From positions 93,114,591 to 93,178,590 of the forward strand of contig CM073890.1 in NCBI GenBank assembly GCA_037176705.1: a DNA stretch of 64,000 bases. Direction: 5' to 3'. The translations under genes were made by a program, and so were the position numbers. Source of the DNA: Molossus alvarezi. Taxonomy: Eukaryota > Chordata > Mammalia > Chiroptera > Molossidae. The notes beneath the pieces are model-generated. The model saw nothing but the letters and a program-made list of their open reading frames with translations. It made no database searches and was not told the origin of the DNA. Positions within the stretch are counted from its first letter, which is position 1. Each line of letters begins with the position of its first letter. Positions 1 to 11,450 of this stretch are shown in pieces.

Positions 1-670
1 CAGATGAGAATGTAAATCAGGACACCTACTTTGGCAAATAAACATTTTCCAGTAAGGTGGAGGATTCACATGGTCTATGGCTTAAAAGTTCTATTTCTAA
101 GTATATACCCAAGAGAAACACTTGCATATTTGTGCCAGGAGACATGTATAAGAATGTCCAGAGCAGACTCTCCATAACAGTAAAAAACAGAAAAAGCCAG
201 ATGCTCATTAACAAAGAAAGGATAAAGTGACACAAAGGCATAGAGTGGAATACTATGCAACTATAAAAAGTAAATTAACCACACCTCTATGAGTGAATCA
301 CAAAAACAAACAAACAAAAAAACAGAATGTTGAGTAAAATACACTGAGGCACAGAAGAATATACACTATACTATCCAATCATATATTTCTAAAATAAAAT
401 GCTTAGATAAATACATAGCTTATAAAACTATAAAGAAAAGCAACATAATGATGGTATACAATTCAAATAGGGCCTTATTTCTGGATTGGGAATGGGAGGA
501 AAAATTGGGGAGGTGCACATATTTTAACTACAGTTAATGTTTATTTCTGGAGCTGGGTGGTGAGTATGAGTACTGATTTCTTCAGCCCTTAAATTGTATA
601 TATAAAAATTTACAGTATATACACTCATTTTTATATATTGTAGAACTTAACATTTAAAAAAGACAAAATC
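1..670 (+). mobile_element. Old L1 3' end (ORF2 tail and 3' UTR)
   Basis: The stretch resembles the end of ORF2 and the 3' UTR of an ancient mammalian L1: a degenerate 'tatacccaagagaaa' block near 104-118, a block like 'ggaatactatgcaactat' near 247-264, and the usual 3' UTR phrases to about 660. No long reading frame survives. The family (probably L1M) is assigned from memory of the consensus, so the exact subfamily is uncertain. Confidence 0.65.
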
Positions 671-1559
671 AATTATACAGTCACCAAATATGGCAGAAAT
701 TAGGAAGGTGTCACTTGACTGGCCAAGGGTCATTCTATGCCAGAGAGAAAAAGGACCTGTGATGGCAGCATACACACTGTCAATGGTCCTATTAATTCAT
801 TTGGGACAACAGTGAACATGTGAGTATTTGGTACCTGGTTCATAATAGATACTTGATACAACTGGTGAAAGAAAGGAGAAAAGGAAGGAAAGGAAAGAGA
901 AAGAAAGGGCGAGAGAGATGGAGTTAGGGAGAGAGGGAGGGCAAAAGGTAAAGAAGGGTTTGAGGAGGGAAGAAGACTGGCTGCCCTGGATTTGTGAATA
1001 ATTTTATTATACACAATAAAAAGATTCCCTGCTGTCTGGAAAGAGTTCAGTCTTATCTTGACTGAGGGAGAGCTCTATTCTCTTGCAGAATTTAGCCCAT
1101 TGTGTCTTGTGTTACTAATGGTTACACTGACAGCTATAATACACCACTGAGACTTGCTTGTCAAACATTAACTTCTATGCCATGTTATAGATTTTTTTTC
1201 TGATAGAGTAATCACTGCTACTTATGCGGAATGACAGAAGCTGCCTGATAGTATTTAATCTAATCCGAAAACACAAGAAATAACCCAGCTATGTAAGACA
1301 GAGAAAAACCCAAAGGGAATTTTCTTTCTGAAGTCAGGACAGGAAGGGAAGCAGTAAGCCTATAACTAAACTCTGACTGAATGTACCTTTTGCCTTAGTT
1401 TCATATGTGACTTCATGCTTAAATCTGTATTTTAAAATTAAAAGTTTAAGGTTAACTGAATACAAAATAATATTCATAACACATTTTCAAAGTATAAAAT
1501 AATAAAGAAAACAAAACTTGTGTGTACAACACACAGCTTTCAAAAATAAAAATATTAAT
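671..1559. other. Unassigned intergenic DNA with a purine-rich tract
   Basis: I recognise no gene or repeat family here. The one visible feature is a G/A-rich tract at about 866-965, probably a degraded microsatellite. It explains the Ser/Pro/Leu-rich reading frame on the minus strand. Confidence 0.5.
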
Positions 1560-2200
1560 GCCATCTTAGAAGTGATTCCCATATCCCCTCCCCTCCTGTT
1601 TTCCCACTCGAAATAATGCCTCTCCTGAATTGTATTTATATCATCTCATTGTTTTTGTTTATAGTGTGCATATTTGTATAAATTCCTGAACACTAAGTTC
1701 TTTGTTTTTACAGATTTTTAAGCTTCATCAAAATACAATAATATTGCATTTTTTCCTGCTATGGCTTGTTTTATTTTCCATTTGGCAGTCATTTTTTGAG
1801 ACTTGCCCCTGATATAATGTACATGCCTATAATGTATTCACTTCCATTGCTCTTTACAATCACATTGTATGAATATCACAAGGGGCTTATCAATTTCTCC
1901 TATTGATTGATATTTAAGTTGTTTTCAGTTATTTTGGTTACTACATAATGATGGACGTTCTTGTACGTGTCTCCTGGTTTAAGTGCGCAAGTTTCTCTGG
2001 GTGAGATTACTGGGTTAGAAGGCATGCACATTGAAACTGCTAGATCATAATTGTTTTCTACAGCAGTTTACTAATTTGCACTCCAGCAGCATTGATTGAA
2101 AATTTCTGTTGCCCACATCTTCACCTGTCATCTTTGCCACTCTTATGAGTTAGTATTCATCAAGACTCTGGTGTGCTGACTTGTGTCATACTCTTAAGTA
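1560..2200 (-). mobile_element. Old L1 fragment, ORF2 end region
   Basis: Read on the minus strand this resembles the last part of an old L1 ORF2 and the start of its 3' UTR. Diagnostic traces on the + strand are 'gttcttgtacgtgtctcctgg' style wording near 1958-1978 and 'tttgcactccagcagcatt' near 2075-2093. Open frames are gone. Subfamily not assigned. Confidence 0.6.
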
Positions 2201-3789
2201 ACCGCAGATGTGATTCAGTCAGTATACAATCTACACTTAGATCTATGCCCCTGATTTGAAGTTAGTGGCCCATGTTGAATTGGGCCATAGCCTCATTTGT
2301 GCATTTATCAAAAAGCAGTGCTTAAAAAAGGAGAATAAGTCTGCTGTTTTCTCAGTAAAGTGCTGATTGACAAATGTGAGGAAAAAAATCATGATGTTAG
2401 TAGTAGAAATGAAATATTGTATTTGGCACTGTTGGGAAATCACCCAAGTTTTGTGGGTTTCTGACTTCATAACTACAAGATATTTGGATCAAAGTATACT
2501 TACTTTAGGTGACATATGAATTCATAATCCAAGGAAAAAAGCCTCATAAAAATAACTTAACATTAAATATATCTTGCAAAAGGACCATTTAACTTGGCAA
2601 AATATTAATGAAATAAAACACATGGGTTAGATTTCCCTTATAATACACACAGGAATAAAACGTGCTCAACAAAATATGCTTTGGCTTTTGCTAAACTAGA
2701 AACATCTGAAAATAACCTAAGAGATTTCCTTAAACTATAGCATGTTTCTGGCTTTGTCCACCACTTAATTAAGTGTTGTTTTAATAATGAAGCACATTAA
2801 GGATGAGGGTTGTGTCCAGCCTACAAACCATTCTTTATGAGGTAGTAAAGATAAAGACAATAGTACTAACATAAAAAATATATATATTTAATTTCACGCT
2901 CTTACCTTCTTAACATATGTTTTATATCAGCCTTACTAGTTATTTTCTGAAATCCCTTTTAGTTAAGAAAGTTAGCCATTGTTTTGTCCTTGAAAATTTA
3001 GGTGGAAATCTGTCCTGAGGCTCAAGGATAAAGGAGATAGGTAAGATGTTTCCTGGCAACTGTAATGCCATTACTTATGAAGAACCAAGTGTGTGTCCTG
3101 GGAAAGCGGAATTAGAGAGGCAAGTTATTGCTTTATTTCTTGTCTTCACAAAGTGAACTCTTGAACCTTTAAAACTAAGGCGGTAGAAATGATACAAGCA
3201 TAACCATAATGCCAGTCCAGTACAATCTCTGTGCATCTGTAGACTCATTTTTTAATACTATGAAAAAATGCATTTTAGACTAAATACCTAACTGTTTTAG
3301 ACTTCTACCACCAATAAAGATGGTCTAGATACATCTAACCAATCCATTGGCTGAGGACAATACAACCTGGACAAGACAATTTTTTAAGTGTTTGAGAGGG
3401 AAAATGTGTTTCAAGGCACTGAAAAGACAGAAAGAGTAAAGTACTGGTCAGCCGAGATGTGGAGGAGGATGGAAGCTGAAGGAAATAAAGCTGACTTCGG
3501 GGGCATTTCTTCCCCAGTGGGCTTTTGCTGATTTAAAAAGGATCCTGAACATTTAAGGGGGTGAGAAGCTGGGCATTACTTTTCACAGCTTCACAGAGAA
3601 AAGGGAATAGACACTAGAGTCTAGGAGCTATCAAGAAGGGAAGGGGATTTGTAGAAACCACTGCAGAAATCCTGAAGGGCTGGACCCTAGGAACAGAACA
3701 GGGTAAACTGGAAATAGAGAAAATGAAGCTCTGTTTTGATTTACCTCAATACCTAAAAATGGATTGAAGTGATGTCAATGCCAATGCAT
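2201..3789. other. Intergenic DNA, nothing recognised
   Basis: AT-rich single-copy-looking sequence. I see no exon-like frame flanked by splice sites, no RNA gene and no clear repeat. Confidence 0.5.
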
Positions 3790-4630
3790 GAACAAATGTG
3801 AATGTTCTTCCTAAAACCAAGACATGCTGAGCCTCAAATCATTTCTACAATCAACTTTCCAAATACAGTGCCTCTTCTTTCTCTCTCTCACACATACACA
3901 TACATACTCATATACACACAAATAAACAAGCATCCAAGGAGCCAACAAAATATATATATAAACAAGATAAAAAATATTAAACGATATATCATTTCCAGGC
4001 TTATTGGGAAAAAGGAGAAATTTTAAATGCTCAATCAAAACCAAAGCAAAAAAGGAGAGAAATGAATCATAAAACAAACAGAACAAATAGAAAACAAATA
4101 CTAAGATGATAGATTAAACTCCAATATATAAGTATGTAGATTTAATGAAAGTGGTCTAAATGTTCTAATTTGAAGACAAAGGTGATCAGATTGAGGGGGG
4201 GAAAGATATAAAAAAGAGACAGGTACAAAATAGAGGATAAAGAGAGGTTGAAATTAAGAGGCAAAGCATGCAAATATTAACCAAAAGAAAGACTGAGTAG
4301 TTATATTATTATTAGACAAAGGTAACTTTAGAAGAAAAAGCATTAACATAGGTAAGAAATGCTTAATAATAATAAAACTTTCTATCCACCAAAAATATTA
4401 TGACAATTCTAAATTTTCATCCAAGTAAACAGAGCCTCACAATAGTTATAATTACAAAATAGAACTTTAAAATAGACAAGAGGGGAAATGCATAATTCTG
4501 AAATATATTGGAAAAGTGTAACATACCGAGAAATATCTAATTTAAAATGCCATATAAAAGTAATCTGATAACATTTAGAAAACTAATTTGCAAAGTTGAT
4601 TTCATGTATATAAATAGAACAATGAATCCA
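3790..4630 (+). mobile_element. Old L1 fragment, 5' half type
   Basis: A-rich sequence typical of degraded L1 ORF1/ORF2 coding strand, with runs such as 'agaaatgaatcataaaac' and 'tccaagtaaacagagcctc'. It has no reading frame of note. It contains a short ta-rich stretch near 3950-3962. Assigned by general resemblance only. Confidence 0.4.
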
Positions 4631-4647
4631 ACACATAGGTATTTTTT

Positions 4648-4762
4648 AAAAACATGGAATGCTTCACGTATTTACGTTTTATCCTGGTGCAGGGGCCATG
4701 CTAATATTCTCTGTATCATTCTATCATTCCAATCTTAGTATATGTACTGCCAGAGAGAGCAC
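4648..4762 (-). pseudogene. U6 snRNA retropseudogene
   Basis: The reverse complement aligns along its whole length with U6 spliceosomal snRNA. The 5' end 'gtgctctctctggcagtaca' corresponds to the U6 start, followed by 'catatactaa', then 'ttagcatggccc' and the 3' end 'gtgaagcattccatg' with a terminal T run. Differences from functional U6 include a roughly 8-base internal duplication (gaatgata repeated near 4720-4737) and many substitutions. A six-base A tail on the minus strand (T run at 4642-4647) and a flanking imperfect repeat (4631-4641 against 4764-4774, 8 of 11 bases, all differences transitions) indicate insertion by L1 machinery. No U6 promoter elements are recognisable, so it is taken as dead. 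Confidence 0.9.
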
Positions 4763-5020
4763 TACACACAGACACTTTTTTTGTTGTTGCAATTTTTATT
4801 AATTTATTTTTGTTACAGATGTTTCTCCTTTTTCCCTCCCAGCCACCCTTCTTCCGTTTCCACCCCTCCTCCCCCTGCAGCATTGTTGTCTATGTCCATT
4901 GCTTATGCATACATGCATGTAAGTTCTTTGATTTATCTAATTTCTCTCCCCCACCCCCCTCCTCTGAGGTTTCTTAGTCTGACTGCACTGTTTTCTATGT
5001 CTCTGGGTCTATTTTGTTCA

Positions 5021-7635
5021 TTATGTTCCACACATAAGTGAGATCATATGGTATTTATCTTTCTCTGACTGGCTTATTTCACTTAGCATAATACTCTCCA
5101 GATCTCTCCATGTTGTCTCAAAAAATAAGAGATCTCTCTTTCTTACAGCTGCATAGTACTCCATTGTGTATATGTACCAAAGCTTTTTTATCCACTTATC
5201 TACTGATGGACACTTGGGTTGTTTCCAGATCTTAGCAATTGTAAATAGTGCTGCTATGAAGATAGGGGTACATATATTCTTTCTGCTTGGTGTTTCAGGC
5301 TTCTTAGGATATATTGTTAGAAGTGGGGTCACTGGGTCAAATGGCAGATCAATTTTAAACTTTTGAGGAAACACCATACTGTTTTCCATAGTGGCTGCAC
5401 CAGTCTGCATTCCCACCAGTAGTGTACTAGAGTCTCCTTTTCTCCACACCCTCACCAGCACTTGTTGTTGGATGATTTGTTGATGGTAGACATTCTGGCA
5501 GGTGTAAGGTGATACCTCATAGTTGTTTTAATTTGCATCTCTCTGATGATTAGTGACATTGAACATTTTTTCATATGTCTCTTGACCATTTGTATGTCCT
5601 TTTTGGAGAGGTGTCTACTTAGGTCCTCTGTCCATTTTTAATTGGGTTCTTTGTCTTCATTTTGTTGAGTTGTATGAGCACTCGATGTATTTTGGAAATT
5701 AACCCCTTATCTAATGGACATTTGGCAATTATGCTCTCCCATATAGTGGGCTCCCTTTCCATTTTGATGGTTGTTTCTTTTGCTGTGCAGAAGCTTTTTA
5801 GTTTGATATAGTCCCATGTGTTCAATTTTTCCTTTGTTTCTGTTGCCTTAGGTGATGTATCACTGAAAATTCTGCTTCGTATGATGTCTGAAATTTTGTT
5901 GCCTACATTTTCTTCTAGGATTTTTATGGATTCACAAGTCACATTTGTCTTTTATCTATTTTGAGTTTATTCTTGTGTATGGTGTAAGTTGGTGGTCTAA
6001 TTTAATTTTTTTCCCATATAGCTGTCCAATTTTCCCAACAATATTTATTAAAGAGGCTGTTTTTTCTCCATTGTATGCTCTTGCCCCCTTTATCAAATAT
6101 TAGTTGAGCATAATGTTTTGGGTCAATTTTCGTGTTCTCTGTTCTGTTCCATTGATTTATATGCCTCTTCTTGTGCTAGTTCCAAGCTGTTTTGATTACA
6201 ATAGCTTTGTAGTATAACCTGATATCTGGTATTGTGATCCCTCTTTGTCCTTCTTTTCAAGATTGCTGTGGCTATTTGGAGTCTTTTTAGTTTTGTACAA
6301 ATTTTTGAAGTATTTGTTCTAGTTCTGTGAAATATGTCATTGGTATTTTAATAGGGATTGCATTGAATCTATAGATTGCTTTGGGTATATGGACATTGTA
6401 ATGATGTTAATTCTTTCAATCCATGAACAAGGTATATGCTTCCACTTTTTTATATTTTCTTCTATTTTTTTTTTTTCAATGTTCAGTAGTGTTCTACAAA
6501 TAGGTCCTTTATTTCTTTGATTAAGTTTATTTCTAGGTATCTTAAATTTTTTTTTTCTGCAATGGTAAATGGATTGTTTTTTCAGTTTCTCTGTCTGTGA
6601 GTTCATTATTGGTGTATAAGAATGCCGTCAGTTTCTTGATGTTAATATGTATCCTGCTACTTTGCCAAATTCATTTATTAAGTCTCATAGATTTTTGATG
6701 GATTCTTTAGGGTTTTCTATGTACAATATCATGTCATCTGCGAATAACAACAGTTTCACTTCCTCCTTTCCAATTTGGATCCCTTCTATTTTTTCTTCAT
6801 GGCTAATTGCTGTGGGTAAGACTTTCAGTACTATGTTAAATAAGAGTGGCAAAGTGGGCATCCCTGTCTTGTTCTTGTTCTTAAGGGAATGTTTTAAGTT
6901 TTAGCCCATTGAGTATGATGTTGGCTGTGGGTTTTCACATATGGCCTTTATTATGTTGAGATATGATTCCTATATTCCCACATTCCTGAGCATTTTTAAC
7001 AGAAATGGGTGCTGAATTTTGTTAAATGCTTTTTTTTCAGTGTCTATTGATATGATCATATAGTTTTATCTTTTGTTTTATTTATGTAGTGTATCACATT
7101 TATTCATTTGTTACTATTGTACCAACCTTGCATTCCTGGGATGAATCCCACTTGGTAATGGTGAATAATTTTTTAATGTATTGCTGGATTTTATTTACTA
7201 ATATTTTGTTAAGGATTTGAGCATCTATGTTCATCAGGAATATTGGCCTGTAGTTTTCTTTCTTTGTTCTGTCTTTATCTGGTTTTGAAATTAGAATTAT
7301 ACTGGCCTCATAAAATGAGTTTGGAAGTCTTCCTTGTTCTTGAATTTTTTGGAATATTTTGAGGAAAATGGGTGTTAATTCTTTGAATGTTTGGTAAAAT
7401 TCCCCTATGAAGCCATCCAGGCCTGGGCTTTTGTTTGCTTGGAGATTCTTGATTACATCTTCAATTTCCTTAGTTGTTATTGGTCTGTTCAAGATTTCTA
7501 CCTCTTTCTGGTTCAGTTTTGGGAGACTATGAGTTTCTAGAAATTTTTCCATTTCACCTAGATTGTCCAATTTGTTGGCATATAATTGTTCATAGTATGT
7601 TTTAATGATCCTTTGTATCTCTTTGGTGGTGTCAG
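5021..7635 (-). pseudogene. L1 ORF2 remnant, reverse transcriptase to C terminus
   Basis: Encodes broken pieces of L1 ORF2p. The finger region of the reverse transcriptase is open at 7100-7570 (motif 'NKSPGLDGF', then '[20 protein letters not shown]'). The catalytic FADD motif is readable near 6734-6760. The C-terminal segment is open for 146 codons at 5021-5461, ending 'SLMCGT' before TAA. Several frameshifts and stops separate these blocks and the endonuclease domain is absent, so no working protein can be made. It is related to, but diverged from, the copy at 30.4-33.8 kb. Confidence 0.88.
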
Positions 7636-7639
7636 TTGT

Positions 7640-7734
7640 TAGTTCTCTTTATTTTAGTTGTAATTCCAGTTTGGTTTGGTCCTGGGAGATTGTCTGTGTA
7701 GCTTTCATTCACTCTGCCACCATTTTGGAATCTC
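7640..7734 (-). promoter_or_regulatory. L1 5' end retained beside ORF2
   Basis: This matches the extreme 5' end of the other L1 copy (35605-35687): the reverse complement reads 'atggtggcagagtgaat' and then 'cacagacaatctcccagga'. It is joined directly to mid-ORF2 sequence, which marks the deletion junction at about 7635-7640. Confidence 0.8.
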
Positions 7735-7748
7735 CACACAGGCACTTT

Positions 7749-7844
7749 TGATTTTATTTTTATGTTTTATTTTAAGAGTACATTTATTAAACCTGGGGAC
7801 AGTGAAACAAGGGAGTGCTTCGAATAAAAGAAGGAACAGGACAG
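7749..7844. other. Flank between L1 and minisatellite
   Basis: An A/T-rich spacer containing 'ttttatttttatgttttatt', followed by the lead-in to the 51-base repeats. Not recognised otherwise. Confidence 0.4.
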
Positions 7845-8125
7845 AGCCTAGGCAGGGCTGCTCTGGCTCTCTAGAAATGCCGTAGGAGAGACGTGAGCCT
7901 AGGCAGGGCTGCGTTGGCTCTCTAGAAATGCCGTAGGACAGACATGAGCCTAGGCAAGGCTGCGTTGGCTCTCTAGAAATGCCGTAGGAGAGACGTGAGC
8001 CTAGGCGGGGCTGCTCTGGCTCTCTAGAAATGCTGTAGGAGAGACGTGAGCCTAGGCAGGGCTGCGTTGGCTCTCTAGAAATGCTGTAGGACAGACGTGA
8101 GCCTAGGCAGGGCTGCGTTGGCTCA
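7845..8125. repeat. 51-bp minisatellite, about 5.5 units
   Basis: Units start with 'agcctaggcagggctg' at 7845, 7896, 7947, 7998, 8049 and 8100, an exact 51-base period. They differ by a few substitutions (gctct/gcgtt, gccg/gctg, gagag/gacag). The last unit breaks off after 'ttggctcact'. Since 51 is divisible by three, the minus strand stays open as a 17-residue repeat (units of the type 'EPTQPCLGSRLSYGISR') over 164 codons at 7705-8199. I infer that this frame is a by-product of the period, because no promoter, splice context or conserved domain accompanies it. Confidence 0.95.
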
Positions 8126-8284
8126 CTGAGAAGCCAGAGGAAATGAGGCCTTGGAGACAGGTTCAGAGAGTCAGCCCAGGATGAGCTGTCACTGCCCATT
8201 GCTCCCCTGGTTGCAAGTCTTGTGGGGACCCTTGTAGTTTAAGAGAAACACTCCTGAGAGGGAAGAAAGATGTGCACCAGGGAG
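8126..8284. other. Non-repeated flank of the minisatellite
   Basis: G-rich sequence following the last partial unit, for example 'gagagtcagcccaggatgag'. No family or gene recognised. Confidence 0.4.
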
Positions 8285-8962
8285 GGAGAGTACCCATAGG
8301 CATTTTTTAAATGACCATGTGCTAAGTCATAAAACAAGTTTCAAAATTAATATATTAAAGTATTGAATAGATTGGATTACCAGCCCACAGTGGGGGAATA
8401 AAAGGGCAACCAGAAAATCTCTAGATGTTTGAAAATTAAACAATAGACTTCTAAATAATTCATAAGTCAAAGAAGTCCTGATAACAATGAAAAATATTTT
8501 TAACTCAATGATAGCAATAATACAATGTATCAAAACTTATGAATGATAGCCAAAACCATGCTTAAAAGAATATTTACAATTTTAAAAGTAAATATGAAGA
8601 AAGAAGGCTGAAAATCAATAACCTCAACTATAAACTCAGGAAAATAGAAAAAGAACAGCAAAATAAACCCATGGAAAGTATAAGAAAGAAAGTAGTAAAA
8701 TAATAGTATAAACAATTTAAAATACATTTTAAAGAAAACGGAAAATAATATGAATAAGCTAAATAGTCATCCAAGAGGCTAAGGGGAAAAGGTAAACCCA
8801 TTATAATTTATAGAAAAGAAACAATGGAAATGAAAGCAGAAGTTAGTGTAACAGAAATTTCCAAAAAACAAAACAAAAAAAGGACTGATCAACAAAACTG
8901 AATTTGGTTCTTTGAAATAACTAATGGCAAGACAGGTTTTAAAAAATAAACCAGGAGACACT

Positions 8963-9212
8963 GCCCTGTCTGGTTTGGCTTTGTGGTGAGAGCTTCAGCC
9001 CAAGGACCAATGAGTCGTAGGTTCGATTCCAGTCAAGGGCACGTACCTCAGTTGCGGTTTGGTCCCTGGTTCTGGTCTGGGTCATGTGGGAGGCAACCAA
9101 TCGATGTGTCTCTCTCACATCGATGTTTCTCTCTCTCCCCCCCCTCCCCCCAGCCCTCCCACTCTATCTGAAGATAAATGGAAAAATAATCTCGGGTGAG
9201 GATAAAAAAAAA
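8963..9212 (+). mobile_element. VES-type SINE (older subfamily)
   Basis: A tRNA-derived bat SINE. The head begins 'gccctgtctggtttggct'. The B-box-like 'ggttcgattcc' lies near 9020, followed by the GTCAAGGGC signature, the 'atcgatgtgtctctctcaca' block and the tail 'ctcgggtgaggat' with an A run. Imperfect duplicated flanks 'caggagacac' (8952-8961) and 'caggagatac' (9214-9223) bracket it. It sits inside an old L1. Confidence 0.9.
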
Positions 9213-10005
9213 TCAGGAGATACCAATGAAGAAAAATGTCAGTTAGAATGGATAAAACTATTCTTATTTAGAGATGATAAGATTGTCTACAGACAAACCT
9301 TTAAAATTAATAATAGGATTCAACAAGGCTATGGATGCAAGATCAATATAAAAAAATCATTAAGGTTCCCCCTCACTAGGAATAATAAAATAGAAAATGT
9401 AATAGAAAAAAGAATCACAAAGAAAGATACAATAGCGACTAAACTATAAAGCACCTTGGGAAAAAACCCTACAAGTATGTGCATGAACTTCATGAAAAAA
9501 TATGTAATCGTTTATTGAAGAACATAAAAGAGGACTAGAATAAGTAGAAAATTTACCTTGTTCACAAATTAAATATATCAACATGAAAAAAATATTAGTA
9601 TTTCCCAAATAATCTATATACAGTATAATTCATTACAATCCATACAAATCTAATTAATAATCCTACTCAAGATCTCAAGTTGATTTCTATGAAATGATTA
9701 ATTGAATCCAAAATGTATGTGGTCAAAGGGTTGTAAAAGTCAAAGAATTGCTAAGACAATTTTTAAAAGAAAGAACAAAGAAAGGTGGCTTTTTTCATAC
9801 AATAAAAAGCTAAGAGAATCAAAACAGTGTAATATTGACACAGAAGAAAACAGACCAATGGGACATAATAGGGACTCTTGAAATAGACCCAAACATACAT
9901 ATAAGCTTGGAATATAATAGGCCATATTGGTATGATAACTCTTAAATTGCTGGTATTAAAAATTGATGGGTTAAAAGCAGACTAAAAAATTATGTTAGAA
10001 ATTTG

Positions 10006-10043
10006 CTATATATATATATATGTATATATTTGGTATATACATA
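10006..10043. repeat. (TA)n-rich microsatellite
   Basis: An alternating TA/TG tract, 'tatatatatatatatgtata' and similar, inside the degraded L1. Confidence 0.8.
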
Positions 10044-11190
10044 TAAAACCAGATTTTTATCTCATATTATAAACAATATCATTTTTGCATTAAAACTTAT
10101 TATGAAAAAAATCTACCTATTTTAGAAAAAATATAGAAGAATTATCTCTTTATGCACTCAGGGTAGAGAAGGCTTTCTGAAATAAGAAATAAAAAGTATA
10201 AACCATAAAAGAAAAAGTGAATATTTTAAAAGCTAAAAACTTCAGTTTTAACTTACTACTTTATTTTTAAAGATGAAGAAAGGTTGAATTACCCAATACC
10301 AATTACTAAATAAATTATGGTGTATCCATACAGTAGAATAATACGCAGCTTTAAAAAAATGAGTAAGCTCTCTACATGCCGACATAGAAAAAACAACAAG
10401 ATATTAAGTGATTAAAGCAATATACAAAATTGAGTATATATAGCCAATTTCCATTTGTGTAAAATTGGGGAAATAAAATATATATTTATATTTGAATTAA
10501 GGAATTTTGAAAGGATATATGTCGTCTTTTGTAACAGAAGCTCAAGTGGAACTAAGTAGACTGGGGTCAGGGATTTGAGGGTATCTTTTCACTGTACACC
10601 TTTTAATCTATATATATATTTAAAATTTTGAACTATGTGAGTGTAGCAGGTTTTTGAATTTTAAATGAAAACAAAAGTTTTCTATAGCAAATACCCTCCC
10701 CAAAACAAAGGTGAAACATAAGTTAAACTCAATTGCAATATACATAATCAACAAAGCTTTAGTATCTACAATACATAAAACACTTATTCAAATCAGTAAG
10801 AAAAAGATACTCCATACAAATCCACGGAAAGAATATGAGTCTAAACAGACATTTAAAAGAAGAGGAATTATGAATATATTCAGAACTTAAAATGTGTTTA
10901 ATTTTATCACTTACCTGCAAAAGCAACTTTATAAAGCAAAAAAGATAGCATTTTCATTTAAAAAGGTCAAATTATAGTCTTTGTTGAGTGGTGTCAGGCA
11001 TGACAAAAATGTGCCCTTCTTATGGGCGTATTGGTTGGTACTGACAGTTTGGAATGTAAATTGGCAGTGTTTAGTAAAATAAAAAACACGCATACCCTAC
11101 AACCCAGTAATTTCGCTTTTGGTGTGTATCCTAGACAAATTTCTGCACCTGTGCACCAGGAAACACTTACAAGGATGTTCCTTTTAGTGT

Positions 11191-11450
11191 GTATTCAACA
11201 AATACTCATGTAGCACTTAATACATTCCAGGCTGGTTCTAAGTACTTTACAAATATTAACCCAGATAATCCTCATAACAATTCTAGAACGAAGGTGCAAT
11301 TAATATTCTTGCCTTATAAAAAAGAAAAAAAAAAAGAATCCTGACATAAAAAAAAAAAAAAGGTTAGGATTATGGCACAAAGTCATGGCTGATGTGAAGC
11401 CAGGCAGCCAGCCTAGCTCAGATGTGGTCTTTCAATCCCAGCAACATAGT
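11191..11450 (-). mobile_element. MIR-like fossil SINE, interrupted by A runs
   Basis: The reverse complement resembles MIR: 'ggttctaagtactttacaaa' near 11233 and 'cagataatcctcataacaat' near 11262 are typical of its 3' half. Two A-rich runs at about 11320-11360 split it. Old and uncertain in its right half. Confidence 0.5.

Larger units (their letters stand above)
4776..7734 (-). mobile_element. L1 element with large internal deletion
   Basis: A bat L1 in reverse orientation. From right to left it carries about 95 bases of L1 5' end (7640-7734, including the motif 'aaaatggtggcagagtgaat'), then jumps straight into ORF2 at the start of the reverse transcriptase region (about 7635), and continues to the ORF2 stop (5021) and a 240-base 3' UTR with a short A tail. 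Compared with the second L1 in this window (30368-35687), about 3 kb containing most of the 5' UTR, ORF1 and the endonuclease is missing. The copies flanking the element, 4765-4775 'cacacagacac' and 7735-7745 'cacacaggcac', match at 10 of 11 bases. The element therefore inserted once and both its ends are preserved. Confidence 0.9.
8285..11190 (+). mobile_element. Long degraded L1 (ORF2 to 3' end)
   Basis: Coding-strand L1 wording is scattered through this interval: 'agaaaatctctagatgtttg' near 8411, 'atggatgcaagatcaatat' near 9330, 'gaccaatgggacataatag' near 9851, 'ggtgtatccatacagtagaa' near 10319, and 'tgtatcctagacaaatttct' near 11124. It is interrupted by the VES SINE at 8963-9212. Stops in every frame show it is old. 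More than one L1 fragment may be present, because 3'-end-like sequence appears twice (about 10320 and 11000-11190). Confidence 0.6.

Noticed and set aside
4648..7734. U6-L1 chimeric retrotransposition product
   Set aside because: In known chimeras U6 is at the 5' end of the L1 fragment and fused to it. Here U6 lies past the L1 3' end with a target-like repeat between them.
7845..8125. Regularly spaced repeats as a CRISPR-like array
   Set aside because: The units are contiguous with no unique spacers and the DNA is mammalian; it is a minisatellite.
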